Shown: positions 16,954-24,201 of the stretch, piece by piece
How positions within the stretch are numbered: the stretch's first letter is position 1
Layout of the letters: every line of letters begins with the position of its first letter
Origin: Candidatus Gastranaerophilales bacterium
Lineage (GTDB): Bacteria > Cyanobacteriota > Vampirovibrionia > Gastranaerophilales > Gastranaerophilaceae
Direction of reading: 5' to 3'
Length of the DNA stretch: 29,702 nucleotides
Assembly (NCBI GenBank): GCA_947625445.1
Contig: CANQOM010000001.1
Span: 1-29,702, forward strand
Notes under the pieces: generated by a model
What the model saw: the letters and a program-made list of their open reading frames with translations, nothing else
Told to the model about the DNA's origin: nothing
The model's database searches: none
Program-made: the position numbers and the translations under genes

Positions 16954-18054
16954 ATGAACAGTAATAATATGAGATACTGTAATATTGATTTTCTAAGATT
17001 TATACTTGCTATTATTATTGTATACGGACATTTAACAGGATTTTTAGGAAGTTTTTATGATTCCGAAATCATAAATAAACTTGTAAAAAATGCTATGTTG
17101 TCAGGCTCAAATTCAGTAAGTGCTTTTTTCATAATGAGTGGTTTCTTTTTGGCAGGTGTTTATTTTAAAAATCATTATAATAGTGTATTAGATTTTATAA
17201 TAAACAGATTTATAAGATTATGGCCTGTTATTGCATTTTCCGGTTTAATTCTTCTTATATTCGGGTGTTTTGACAGAAATGACTTGTTAAATTTATTTTT
17301 TGTAAGCAACGGATTGGCTCTTGTAAAAGAAGCTTCGCATAACGCTGCTATTTGGTTTGTATGTGTTTTATTTTTCTTAAGTGCATTTTTTTATTATATA
17401 TTGACAACATTTTCCCAAAGAAATAGTTTGTTTATTATTAGCATTATTACATTTTTTAATTCCGTCTTACTTGTTCAACAGGAAAACTCTATTTATTGCC
17501 ATATTATTACTCCGTTTTATTTAACGGTTGGAATGGTAAAAGGATTGGCTTGTATGGGATTGGGAATTTTAATCGGATTTTTGTATAAAAAATATTCTGT
17601 TAAATTACAAAAAATTAATGTGCTAACTTGTGTTAGTCTTAGTGTTATTGAGGGTATTTTATTATTTAATTACATATATTATAGTGTTTTCCATTCGTCA
17701 AAATATACAAACAGTATTTATTATATTTTGAATTTTTCATTATTATTTATCCTATTTTTATTAAGTAAAGGTATAATATCTCAATTTTTTAATAAAAAAA
17801 TATTTGGATTTCTTGGAAAATATTCATATTCAATATTTGTAATGCATTATGTTATAATAACAATTTTCCAAAAATACTTATGGAAATATATGACGGTAAA
17901 AGAAGCATTTATAATAACTGCAAGTGTATGTCTTGTAGCAGGTATATTAGTAAATATATATATAGAAAAGCCGTTAAATGCTTTAATAAAGGATAAAATA
18001 GCCAAATTAACCCTGGGGGGGGGATTTAGACTTAAATTTTCATGTAATTATTAA
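16954..18054 (+). CDS. Acyltransferase family 3 (OafA/YrhL-type) membrane protein
   Basis: Membrane O-acyltransferase that typically acetylates surface polysaccharide or peptidoglycan. 366 aa with about ten membrane segments. The amino-terminal signature is IDFLRFILAIIIVYGH (His26 is the conserved active-site candidate), followed by FFIMSGFFLAGVYF, NRFIRLWPVI and near the end YSIFVMHYVI. The fold closes around IEKPLNALIKDKIAKL. The final dozen residues (LGGGF onward) are encoded across a run of nine G at 18015-18023. One G fewer would extend the frame through the downstream hairpin, and one more would stop it at once, so the tail is at a slippage hotspot. GAGGG at 16943-16947 is the ribosome site. 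A spacer of 48 bases separates it from tatC, so it may be outside that operon. Confidence 0.88.
   Translation: MNSNNMRYCNIDFLRFILAIIIVYGHLTGFLGSFYDSEIINKLVKNAMLSGSNSVSAFFIMSGFFLAGVYFKNHYNSVLDFIINRFIRLWPVIAFSGLILLIFGCFDRNDLLNLFFVSNGLALVKEASHNAAIWFVCVLFFLSAFFYYILTTFSQRNSLFIISIITFFNSVLLVQQENSIYCHIITPFYLTVGMVKGLACMGLGILIGFLYKKYSVKLQKINVLTCVSLSVIEGILLFNYIYYSVFHSSKYTNSIYYILNFSLLFILFLLSKGIISQFFNKKIFGFLGKYSYSIFVMHYVIITIFQKYLWKYMTVKEAFIITASVCLVAGILVNIYIEKPLNALIKDKIAKLTLGGGFRLKFSCNY
18015..18023 (+). repeat. Run of nine G in the 3' end of the acyltransferase gene
   Basis: Nine consecutive G inside the reading frame, very unusual in DNA this AT-rich. Only one other such run is present in the window (19030-19038). 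Candidate slippage tract, or an assembly artefact. Confidence 0.9.
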
Positions 18055-18091
18055 AAAATTAGTATGTGATTTATTCACATACTAATTTTTT
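18053..18091. terminator. Bidirectional intrinsic terminator
   Basis: A perfect 17-base-pair stem (18053-18069 with 18075-18091) and a 5-base loop. The arms end in A and T runs, so it would work as a U-tailed terminator for the acyltransferase gene on the plus strand and for the facing hypothetical gene on the minus strand. It begins within the stop codon of the acyltransferase gene. Confidence 0.88.
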
Positions 18092-18105
18092 ATTTTTGAT
18101 TATAA

Positions 18106-18987
18106 TTATGATTGTTTAATAATTGACTTTAAAGCCGTTAATTCATAATCGTTATAATTGGAATCTTTAAAAATTCCATTTAAGTCGTCTTCAGTTATTT
18201 CTGTGTTTAATCCCATATAATCCATTGTGGCTTTTATATTGATAAATTCTTCTATATTGGAACCGGATTTTGCAAGATCGTTTAAACTTTTTGTATATAT
18301 AGTGTTAATTCTATTGTTATAGCCTGATGTATTTAAATAATCTTTATCAAAGTTTTCGCCAAATTTGTTATATGCCATTTTCAATAATTTTATTTTTGTC
18401 TGACTTTCTGTTTGGTCATAACCACAAATACGAGAAATAATGTTTCCGAATGTATTATCTCCTGGATTAACTGATTTTGTATTAATCATATCATATATTT
18501 CTTTTACTTTGTCGTTTGCTAGTTCTTCATCAGTAAGACTACTATTTGGTTCAAATTTAATATCACCGCCTTTAACTTTAGTAGTTTTAGTTGTTTTTAA
18601 ATCTTCATCATTTTCATATATTTTATTTTTGCTTTCATCATAGGGTGTATTTTTAATGTATAAATCATTATCTTTATAATCATTTGCAAGGTCCATTAAT
18701 CCTGAAAATACTTGTTCTTTTACTGATTCATCATTATAATCTAAATTTATACTACTTAAATATGAATTAAGTGCCCCTTCGTTATGACTGTACCAGGTAT
18801 TAAATTCTTCCTGAGTAATAGTGGCATCATCATCGCTTAAAACATTTTGTAAATGTCCTCTTGAGAAAAAAACAGAAATTTCTTCGTCACTTAAATTTCC
18901 GTCTGTATTGTTCTTACCCGATTCATTATTTGTTAAGTATTGTTCATTTTGAATAAGGTAATCCTTCATGTTAATTCCATCTGTCAT
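18106..18987 (-). CDS. Acidic Asp/Asn-rich hypothetical protein with EF-hand-like segments
   Basis: I do not recognise this 293-aa protein. It lacks a signal peptide and membrane segment, is rich in Asp, Glu and Asn, and should be very acidic. Residues about 28-64 contain two EF-hand-like loops with flanking helices, TDGNLSDEEISVFF and SDDDATITQEEFNTWY; neither is canonical (loop position 1 is not Asp), but the pairing is suggestive of calcium binding. ITEDDLNGIF near residue 265 is a third, weaker match. AGGAG lies before the ATG. Its leader contains the second run of nine G (read as C on this strand) 43-51 bases before the start, near a GATAAT box. It ends at the shared terminator facing the acyltransferase gene. 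Confidence 0.6.
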   Translation of the reverse strand: MTDGINMKDYLIQNEQYLTNNESGKNNTDGNLSDEEISVFFSRGHLQNVLSDDDATITQEEFNTWYSHNEGALNSYLSSINLDYNDESVKEQVFSGLMDLANDYKDNDLYIKNTPYDESKNKIYENDEDLKTTKTTKVKGGDIKFEPNSSLTDEELANDKVKEIYDMINTKSVNPGDNTFGNIISRICGYDQTESQTKIKLLKMAYNKFGENFDKDYLNTSGYNNRINTIYTKSLNDLAKSGSNIEEFINIKATMDYMGLNTEITEDDLNGIFKDSNYNDYELTALKSIIKQS

Positions 18988-19029
18988 ACTAGTCTCCTTT
19001 TGTTGTTACTACAAGTCTATTATCGGCAC

Positions 19030-19038
19030 GGGGGGGGG
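19030..19038 (+). repeat. Run of nine G in the larB / hypothetical gene divergent spacer
   Basis: Nine consecutive G between the divergent starts at 18987 and 19161. On the minus strand it is a C tract directly upstream of a GATAAT box (complement of 19019-19024), where length changes could alter promoter spacing for the acidic hypothetical gene. Confidence 0.85.
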
Positions 19039-19113
19039 ACTTGAGGGTATTTTTTGAAATTTTTACAAAAATTTACATAGAAAAATGAAAAATTTTTTGG
19101 GATAAACTTGTTT

Positions 19114-19144
19114 TATAATTATCTTGACTGATAGTAACTGTCAA
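19114..19144 (+). promoter_or_regulatory. Promoter/operator region of the lar operon, with 21-base palindrome
   Basis: A perfect TATAAT (19114-19119) is followed after 4 bases by an imperfect palindrome at 19124-19144, TTGACT-N10-G-TCAA with AGT-A-ACT at its core. It would cover the transcription start, a usual place for a repressor. The same pattern lies upstream of the Tat redox operon at 13404-13424. I see no good -35 box, which would suit an activator-dependent or weak promoter. Confidence 0.5.
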
Positions 19145-19160
19145 AAGGTAAAATAAACAT

Positions 19161-19859
19161 ATGGAAAATAATGAAAAATATGTTGAATTGGGTTTTGCAA
19201 AGCCGGATATAGAACGTTCAAGAAGACGCAGATATTCAGAAGCTATATTTTGTGAATGTAAAACAAATGAACAGTTGTATAAAATATTTTCAGCGTTTAA
19301 AGAAAAGGGAATAAATGTATTAGGGAGCAGGGCTTCTAAAGAACAATATACTTTTTTAAAAGATAAAATTCCCGATATAAAGTATGAAGAACAGGGCAGA
19401 ATACTGACTCTTATATCAAAAAATATTGAAAAAATCGGAGAAGTTGCAATATGTACAGGAGGAACAGGTGATATTCCGGTTGCTCAAGAGGCTGCTTCCA
19501 CTGCTGAATTTTTTGGAAGTAATGTAAAAAAATATTATGATATAGGTGTTTCAGGTATACATAGATTGTTTGATAAGATAGATGATATAAAAAAAGCTAA
19601 TGTTATTATTGTAATAGCCGGCATGGAAGGAGCTTTAGCATCAATAATTACAGGGCTTGTAGATGTACCTGTTATAGGGGTTCCTACTTCTGTTGGTTAT
19701 GGTGCTTCATTTAAAGGAGTTTCTGCTCTTTTGACAATGATGAACTCTTGTGCTGAAGGCTTAACAGTAGTTAATATAGATAACGGTTTTAATGCAGGTT
19801 ATAGTGCAAATCAAATTAACAGACTAATTGAGGGTAAAAAAAATGAAAATATACTTTGA
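19161..19859 (+). CDS. larB: LarB, nickel-pincer cofactor biosynthesis carboxylase/hydrolase
   Basis: First enzyme of nickel-pincer nucleotide synthesis: it carboxylates the pyridinium ring of nicotinic acid adenine dinucleotide and cleaves the phosphoanhydride to give the biscarboxylate mononucleotide. 232 aa. The amino third has the LarB pattern ELGFAKPDIERSRRRRYSEAIFCECKT; the rest is a PurE-like domain with CTGGTGDIPVAQEAA near residue 108, YDIGVSGIHRLF near 132 and GMEGALASIITGLVDVPVIGVPTSVGYGA near 156-184. The gene overlaps larC by 17 bases. The upstream TATAAT and palindrome suggest regulation shared with the Tat redox operon. The client enzyme LarA and the sulfur transferase LarE are not in the window. 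Confidence 0.94.
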   Translation: MENNEKYVELGFAKPDIERSRRRRYSEAIFCECKTNEQLYKIFSAFKEKGINVLGSRASKEQYTFLKDKIPDIKYEEQGRILTLISKNIEKIGEVAICTGGTGDIPVAQEAASTAEFFGSNVKKYYDIGVSGIHRLFDKIDDIKKANVIIVIAGMEGALASIITGLVDVPVIGVPTSVGYGASFKGVSALLTMMNSCAEGLTVVNIDNGFNAGYSANQINRLIEGKKNENIL

Positions 19860-20589
19860 GTGTAATAATGGTATTTCAGGTGATATGTCTGTTGCTGCAT
19901 TATTAGATTTAGGAGCCGATAAATCTAAATTGGACAATGTATTAGAATCTATGAATTTAAATAATGAATTTTCATATGAAATAAAAAAAGTAAATATTAA
20001 TTCAATCCTGGCAACAGATTTTGATGTAATTTTACCTGAAAAACATCATAACCATAACAGTGAAGAACATCATTCACATAAACACAGAAATTTGAATGAT
20101 GTTATTAAAATTATAGATAATGCTCAAATGAGTGATAAGGCAAAAAGCTTGTCAAAAAAAATTTTTGAAATAGTTGCAAAGGCAGAAGCTAAAGTTCACG
20201 GTAAAGATATCTCAGAGGTTCATTTTCATGAAGTGGGTGCAATAGATTCAATAGTTGATATTGTTAGTTTTTCAGTTCTTTTTGATGATTTAAATCCTGA
20301 AGAAGTTTATTTTTCAACATTAACTGAAGGTAAAGGTACTATTGAATGTCAGCACGGAACACTTAACGTTCCTGTTCCTGCAGTTTGCGCTATTGCTTCT
20401 GAGTATTCCTTACCCATTAAAATAAGTGATAATGAAGGTGAAATGATTACCCCAACTGGAGCAGCAATTGCAGCTGCAATATATACAGGTAAAAAATTAC
20501 CTGATGAAATAATTATTGATAGAGTAGGATTGGGTTCTGGCAAAAGAAATTATAAAAACCCCGTTTTAAGAGTAATGTTAATAAAGTAA
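19843..20589 (+). CDS. larC: LarC1-type nickel insertion protein (amino-terminal domain only)
   Basis: LarC inserts nickel into the pincer nucleotide. This 248-aa protein has ECNNGISGDMSVAALLDLGAD at its start, a His-rich metal-binding stretch at about 68-81 (HHNHNSEEHHSHKH), EVHFHEVGAIDSIVDI near 125, TPTGAAI near 203 and ends with VGLGSGKRNYKNPVLRVML. That is the LarC1 domain; the LarC2 domain, which handles CTP in full-length LarC, is missing. The stop is followed 12 bases later by the transporter gene, and no other frame continues the protein. I start at the ATG at 19843, which follows GAGGGT; the upstream in-frame ATG at 19828 would add five residues and lies before that site. Confidence 0.9.
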   Translation: MKIYFECNNGISGDMSVAALLDLGADKSKLDNVLESMNLNNEFSYEIKKVNINSILATDFDVILPEKHHNHNSEEHHSHKHRNLNDVIKIIDNAQMSDKAKSLSKKIFEIVAKAEAKVHGKDISEVHFHEVGAIDSIVDIVSFSVLFDDLNPEEVYFSTLTEGKGTIECQHGTLNVPVPAVCAIASEYSLPIKISDNEGEMITPTGAAIAAAIYTGKKLPDEIIIDRVGLGSGKRNYKNPVLRVMLIK

Positions 20590-20601
20590 AGGAGATAAAA
20601 A

Positions 20602-21507
20602 ATGCATTTAGGTAATTCAATTATATGCCCCGTAACAGGAATACCGATGTTATTATTAGCAGGCGGTGCAATATATTGGGCAGTAAGAAAGTCACGTAAT
20701 GATTATAAAAAAGAAGATATATTTAAAATAATTGCACTGACGATGTTTGTATTTGCACTTCAAATGATAAATTTTGCAATACCTCAGACAGGTTCGAGCG
20801 GTCATATAGTTGGGGCAATTCTTCTTTCAATATTATTAGGGAAATATCGTGCTTTTATTTCAATATGCACTATATTAACAGTTCAAGCATTGTTTTTTAA
20901 TGACGGAGGGCTGCTTGCTTTAGGATGCAATATCTTTAATATGGGTATTTTAGCTTGTTTTGTTGCGTATCCTCTTCTTTATAAACCGTTTGAAAACAAC
21001 AAACCTATAGTAGGTGCTATTTTGGCTTCTGTAGGTGCACTTCAATTGGGTTCTGTATTCGCCGTAACTGAAGGAATTATATCAGGAAGTATTTCCGGAA
21101 ATTTTGGTGAATTTTTAAGTTTAATGCAATTTATACATTTACCTATTGGTATTATAGAAGGTTTATTTACGGCAGGAATTGTTGCAATTGTTAATAAAAT
21201 AGGATTTACAGATAAAGTTTCAGCTGCATTTGGTTTTGTTTCATTATTTTTAGGCGGTATTATTGCTCAATATGCTTCAGCTAAACCAGATGGGCTTGAA
21301 TGGAGTCTTTTGAAAATATCTGATAGTGTTACCGCTCAAACTCAAGGATTTATTTATTCTTTTGTTAATGCTATGCAAAATAAAATTGCAGTTTTATCAG
21401 GTATAAATCCCTTAATCGCAAATATTTTAGGATTATTTATTGTTGCTTTTCTTATGGTATTTGTTGTAAAATGCTTATTGGTAAAACGAGAGACAGTTGA
21501 AGAATAA
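20602..21507 (+). CDS. LarMN/CbiM-type nickel (cobalt) transporter substrate subunit
   Basis: Membrane substrate-binding component of an energy-coupling-factor metal transporter, 301 aa with about seven or eight membrane segments. It starts MHLGN; the Met-His amino end with His2 is the metal ligand of CbiM/NikM proteins. GSSGHIVGAILLSILLG (His68) and FNDGGLLALGCNIFNMG are further CbiM marks. Residues 229-235 read PDGLEWS, the motif of the small CbiN/NikN-like partner, so M and N parts are fused as in LarMN. Placement behind larB and larC points to nickel. AGGAG lies before the ATG. The ATPase and T subunits needed for uptake are not encoded nearby. Confidence 0.88.
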   Translation: MHLGNSIICPVTGIPMLLLAGGAIYWAVRKSRNDYKKEDIFKIIALTMFVFALQMINFAIPQTGSSGHIVGAILLSILLGKYRAFISICTILTVQALFFNDGGLLALGCNIFNMGILACFVAYPLLYKPFENNKPIVGAILASVGALQLGSVFAVTEGIISGSISGNFGEFLSLMQFIHLPIGIIEGLFTAGIVAIVNKIGFTDKVSAAFGFVSLFLGGIIAQYASAKPDGLEWSLLKISDSVTAQTQGFIYSFVNAMQNKIAVLSGINPLIANILGLFIVAFLMVFVVKCLLVKRETVEE

Positions 21508-21531
21508 AAACAGTAAATTAATAAATTATAA

Positions 21532-21556
21532 AAAGCAAGGAGATACTCCTTGCTTT
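21532..21556 (+). terminator. Intrinsic terminator of the lar operon
   Basis: A perfect 11-base-pair stem (AAAGCAAGGAG at 21532-21542 with CTCCTTGCTTT at 21546-21556) and a 3-base loop, 25 bases after the transporter stop. The T run is short and interrupted by C, so termination may be partial. Confidence 0.75.
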
Positions 21557-21578
21557 CTGTTAAGTAAAAGGTATATTT

Positions 21579-22145
21579 ATGCAAAATTTAAAGAATTATG
21601 AAATATTTTTAGAAAATATTACTTCTGATTTTAACAAATTATTTTATAATCAAAAAGAATTCATATACTGCAAGGAAGGTTGTTCATATTGTTGTGAAAG
21701 AGGTGATTTCCCCATTTCTCAAATTGAGTATGATTATATGAGCTTAGGATTTGAAAAGCTCGATGAAACCAGTAAAAATATAATTAAACAGAATATAAAA
21801 AATTTAAAAAATAGTAACAAAGAATCATATGTTTGTCCGTATTTAATAAATCACAGGTGCAGTATATATAATAATCGCCCTATAGTATGCAGAACATTTG
21901 GCTTATTGACTGAAGACGTAAAAGGTAATCCGAGTTTCCCTTTTTGTGCTTCTATGGGATTAAATTATTCTAAGTTTTATGATGAAAAGACAAAACATCT
22001 TTCTATTAACTTAAGTGAATATAACGGAATTAATAACTTGCCTAAAATATTTTGTTTAAGTAATAAAGTGGTAATAAATTTACCGCTTGCAAAAAAATTA
22101 AACATTGATTTTGGCGAACAAAAAAGAATGATTGATTTTTTGTAA
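21579..22145 (+). CDS. YkgJ-family cysteine-cluster protein (putative Fe/Zn binding)
   Basis: 188 aa, soluble. The amino half carries C31-x3-C35-x2-C38-C39 (YCKEGCSYCCERG), the CxxxCxxCC signature of the YkgJ family. The second half of the cluster is CPYLINHRCSIYNNRPIVCRTFG, with more conserved Cys and the RPxxCRxFG end. The family is thought to bind a metal or Fe-S cluster; its reaction is not established. The closing part (from about residue 140) has no motif I know. It follows the lar terminator by 22 bases with an AAAAGG site, so it may be read separately or by read-through. Its Cys-rich nature fits the redox theme of the area, but no direct link is shown. Confidence 0.82.
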   Translation: MQNLKNYEIFLENITSDFNKLFYNQKEFIYCKEGCSYCCERGDFPISQIEYDYMSLGFEKLDETSKNIIKQNIKNLKNSNKESYVCPYLINHRCSIYNNRPIVCRTFGLLTEDVKGNPSFPFCASMGLNYSKFYDEKTKHLSINLSEYNGINNLPKIFCLSNKVVINLPLAKKLNIDFGEQKRMIDFL

Positions 22146-22304
22146 AAATGAGTGTACAAAATGAGTTTGTAAATCTTTATTTAAATTGCTTATTATTTTA
22201 AGATTTTCATTAAAATTTGTGCTAAATTTTATATGTAGAATACAGATTAAATAATAAATTTAATTTGAATACAGTTTATGATTCAGAGTCAAGGAGATTT
22301 AGGT

Positions 22305-22910
22305 ATGAGCGAATACTTGAGCAAGGAAGAAATTCGTAAGTGGAGAAGCTCATTAGAACGTATTACATTAGAAGAATATGCGGCAAGGTTAGGGAAAGTT
22401 ATTCAGGAACAAAAGCATGATGACAGTTTAGTAGACAGTGTTATGCTTAGGTCTTTAAATTCAATGTCAGATGACAGTTATACTCCCAGAACGGAAAAAA
22501 TACAGTCATTGGCAATAAAATCATTTAATAAAGAAAAAGAAATAACTGAAAAGAAACAGGTTAAATCAATTTCTGCTAAGAAAGTTGAAAAAGTTGAAAA
22601 AACAGATACTGTAAAAACTTCTGCTTCTAATTCAGAAAAGAAAGTTCAAGTTGCTAAAGAAAAAGAAGTTAAACAAATAGTTGACGAAACACTAAATTAT
22701 TCGTTTAATAAAGCTTTAACTACTCGTGAACAGATGGTTTTTGACCATTTCCTTATGAATAAAAATACTATAGTATATGCAAAAGACTTAGCAAAAATTC
22801 TTGATTTGCCAAGAGATTATGTATATAAATATATAAAAAATTTGAGAAGCAAACTTAATGAAGATATTCTTCATAATGCTGATAAAGGCGGTTATTTGCT
22901 TAAGGTTTAA
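22305..22910 (+). CDS. Winged-helix DNA-binding-like protein with Lys-rich linker
   Basis: 201 aa, soluble, not a known named protein to me. The amino part (SEYLSKEEIRKWRSSLERITLEEYAARLGKVI) is a short helical unit. The middle (about 60-125) is a Lys/Glu/Ser-rich, likely disordered linker with repeated KKVEKVEK-like units. The carboxyl end (about 138-201) reads as a helix-turn-helix with wing: TTREQMVFDHFL, AKDLAKILDLPRDYVYKYIKNLRSKL and a final GGYLL, much like the OmpR/PhoB effector domain. No receiver domain is present. I use the ATG at 22305, which has AAGGAG 8 bases before it; an in-frame ATG at 22278 lies upstream of that site. It is followed 7 bases later by the dehydratase-like gene. 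Confidence 0.65.
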   Translation: MSEYLSKEEIRKWRSSLERITLEEYAARLGKVIQEQKHDDSLVDSVMLRSLNSMSDDSYTPRTEKIQSLAIKSFNKEKEITEKKQVKSISAKKVEKVEKTDTVKTSASNSEKKVQVAKEKEVKQIVDETLNYSFNKALTTREQMVFDHFLMNKNTIVYAKDLAKILDLPRDYVYKYIKNLRSKLNEDILHNADKGGYLLKV

Positions 22911-22917
22911 GTAAATT

Positions 22918-24054
22918 ATGAAAGAGAAAAAAACAATAAAAGTTGCTTTTCCTCATATGGGGAATGTCTATGTGGCGTGGGCTTCTGCACTTAAAAAACT
23001 TGGTGTGGAACCTTATATTCCTCCTATGACGTGTAAACGTACACTTGAGTTGGGTACTAAATATAGTCCTGACTCTATTTGTTTGCCATATAAACTTATT
23101 TTGGGTAATTTCCTTCAAGCAATAGAAAAGGATGTTGATTATGTTGCAATGATTTCTTCTCCCGGAATTTGCAGGCTGGGAGAATATGGTCAAAGCATTA
23201 AGAATGTTCTCAAAGATTTGGGTTATGAATCTAAATATACTGAACTTCAGTTATATGACGGTTTTAAAGGTATGTATAAATTTTTAACTCAGTTAACAGG
23301 AATAAAAAATCCTTTTATTTTAATTAAAGCCATAAATATAGCAGTAAGAAAAATGTTTGTGCTTGATAGAATTGAAAATTTATTTTCTTATTACAGAGCA
23401 AGAGAAATTACACCTTTAACTGCCGAAAAAAACTATCATAAAGCTATTTCATTAATATTAAATGCTGATAATATTAAAGAATTAAAACAAGCAGAAAAAG
23501 AAGCAGTAAAAGAAATAAAAAAAACACCTATAGATAAAGACAGAGAAGTTGTTACTGTAGATATTACAGGTGAAATCTTTATGGTTCAGGATACTTTTGC
23601 CAATCAAAATATTGAAAAAGAACTTGGCAAAATGGGAGTTCAAACAAGAAGAAGTCTTACTGTATCAGGATTTATAAAGGATGCTATTATTCCAAAATGG
23701 TTTAAAAAAGGTGAAACACATTTAGAGCGTTCTTTTCGAATGGCTAAACCATATCTTATGCGTGATATTGGCGGTGATGCGTTAGAATCTGTCAGTGATG
23801 TTGCATATGCTAATGAAAAGGGTGTTGATGGAATTATTCATATTAGTCCGTTTACTTGTATGCCTGAGATAATGTCTCAAAATATTTTTCCTTCTATGAG
23901 AGAAGATTGCAAGATTCCTATTTTAACTTTAATTATGGATGAACAAACAGGACGAGCAGGGTATATAACCAGACTTGAAGCTTTTGTTGATTTAATGAAA
24001 CGACGTAAATTTATTGAAAAACAAAAAGAAAATTCTAAAGCTTCTGTTAATTAA
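22918..24054 (+). CDS. 2-hydroxyacyl-CoA dehydratase (HgdB/DUF2229)-like protein
   Basis: 378 aa. It matches the iron-sulfur subunit fold of 2-hydroxyglutaryl-CoA dehydratases and the related activase-associated family. Cys positions are typical: Cys39 (PPMTCKRTLELG), Cys55 (YSPDSICLPYKL), Cys85 (SSPGICRLGEYGQ) and one in ISPFTCMPE near residue 318, and these probably hold a [4Fe-4S] cluster. The dehydratases need a paired subunit and an ATP-driven activator, and neither is encoded here, so the protein may be a stand-alone member of unknown reaction. Many fused activase proteins contain the same domain, which is an alternative origin. It sits 7 bases behind the winged-helix gene and its last bases overlap the facing 49-codon ORF. 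Confidence 0.78.
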   Translation: MKEKKTIKVAFPHMGNVYVAWASALKKLGVEPYIPPMTCKRTLELGTKYSPDSICLPYKLILGNFLQAIEKDVDYVAMISSPGICRLGEYGQSIKNVLKDLGYESKYTELQLYDGFKGMYKFLTQLTGIKNPFILIKAINIAVRKMFVLDRIENLFSYYRAREITPLTAEKNYHKAISLILNADNIKELKQAEKEAVKEIKKTPIDKDREVVTVDITGEIFMVQDTFANQNIEKELGKMGVQTRRSLTVSGFIKDAIIPKWFKKGETHLERSFRMAKPYLMRDIGGDALESVSDVAYANEKGVDGIIHISPFTCMPEIMSQNIFPSMREDCKIPILTLIMDEQTGRAGYITRLEAFVDLMKRRKFIEKQKENSKASVN

Positions 24055-24200
24055 TAATTATTTCCTTTAAAATTTTCAGGATGATTTGAGTTTGATAAAA
24101 CTATTTCTTGGTATTCATTTTTATCAATATCAATTCCCATATTTTTAATATTAATTTTAAATTTTTTCTTTTTCTTTTTTAGTTCCTTTTTTTCTTCCAT
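24051..24200 (-). CDS. Small basic hypothetical protein downstream of carB
   Basis: A 49-aa open frame that begins one base after the carB stop (TAA-T-ATG). It starts MEEKKELKKKKKKFKIN, a highly Lys-rich stretch, then has IKNMGIDIDKNEYQEIV and a polar Asn-rich end. No clear ribosome site precedes it, so translation would depend on coupling to carB. The tight junction and lack of other coding matter here favour a real gene, but Lys runs arise easily in AT-rich DNA. No function can be given. Confidence 0.4.
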   Translation of the reverse strand: MEEKKELKKKKKKFKINIKNMGIDIDKNEYQEIVLSNSNHPENFKGNNY

Positions 24201-24201
24201 A

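Noticed and set aside
20590..20640. A shifted reading frame that would continue LarC into LarC2
   Set aside because: The transporter gene begins 12 bases after the stop with its own AGGAG site, and no LarC2-like sequence appears in any frame.
22146..22304. Possible promoter or small ORF in the spacer before the winged-helix gene
   Set aside because: The best ORF has 17 codons, and the box pairs I could form match poorly. I see only AT-rich spacer and the AAGGAG ribosome site.
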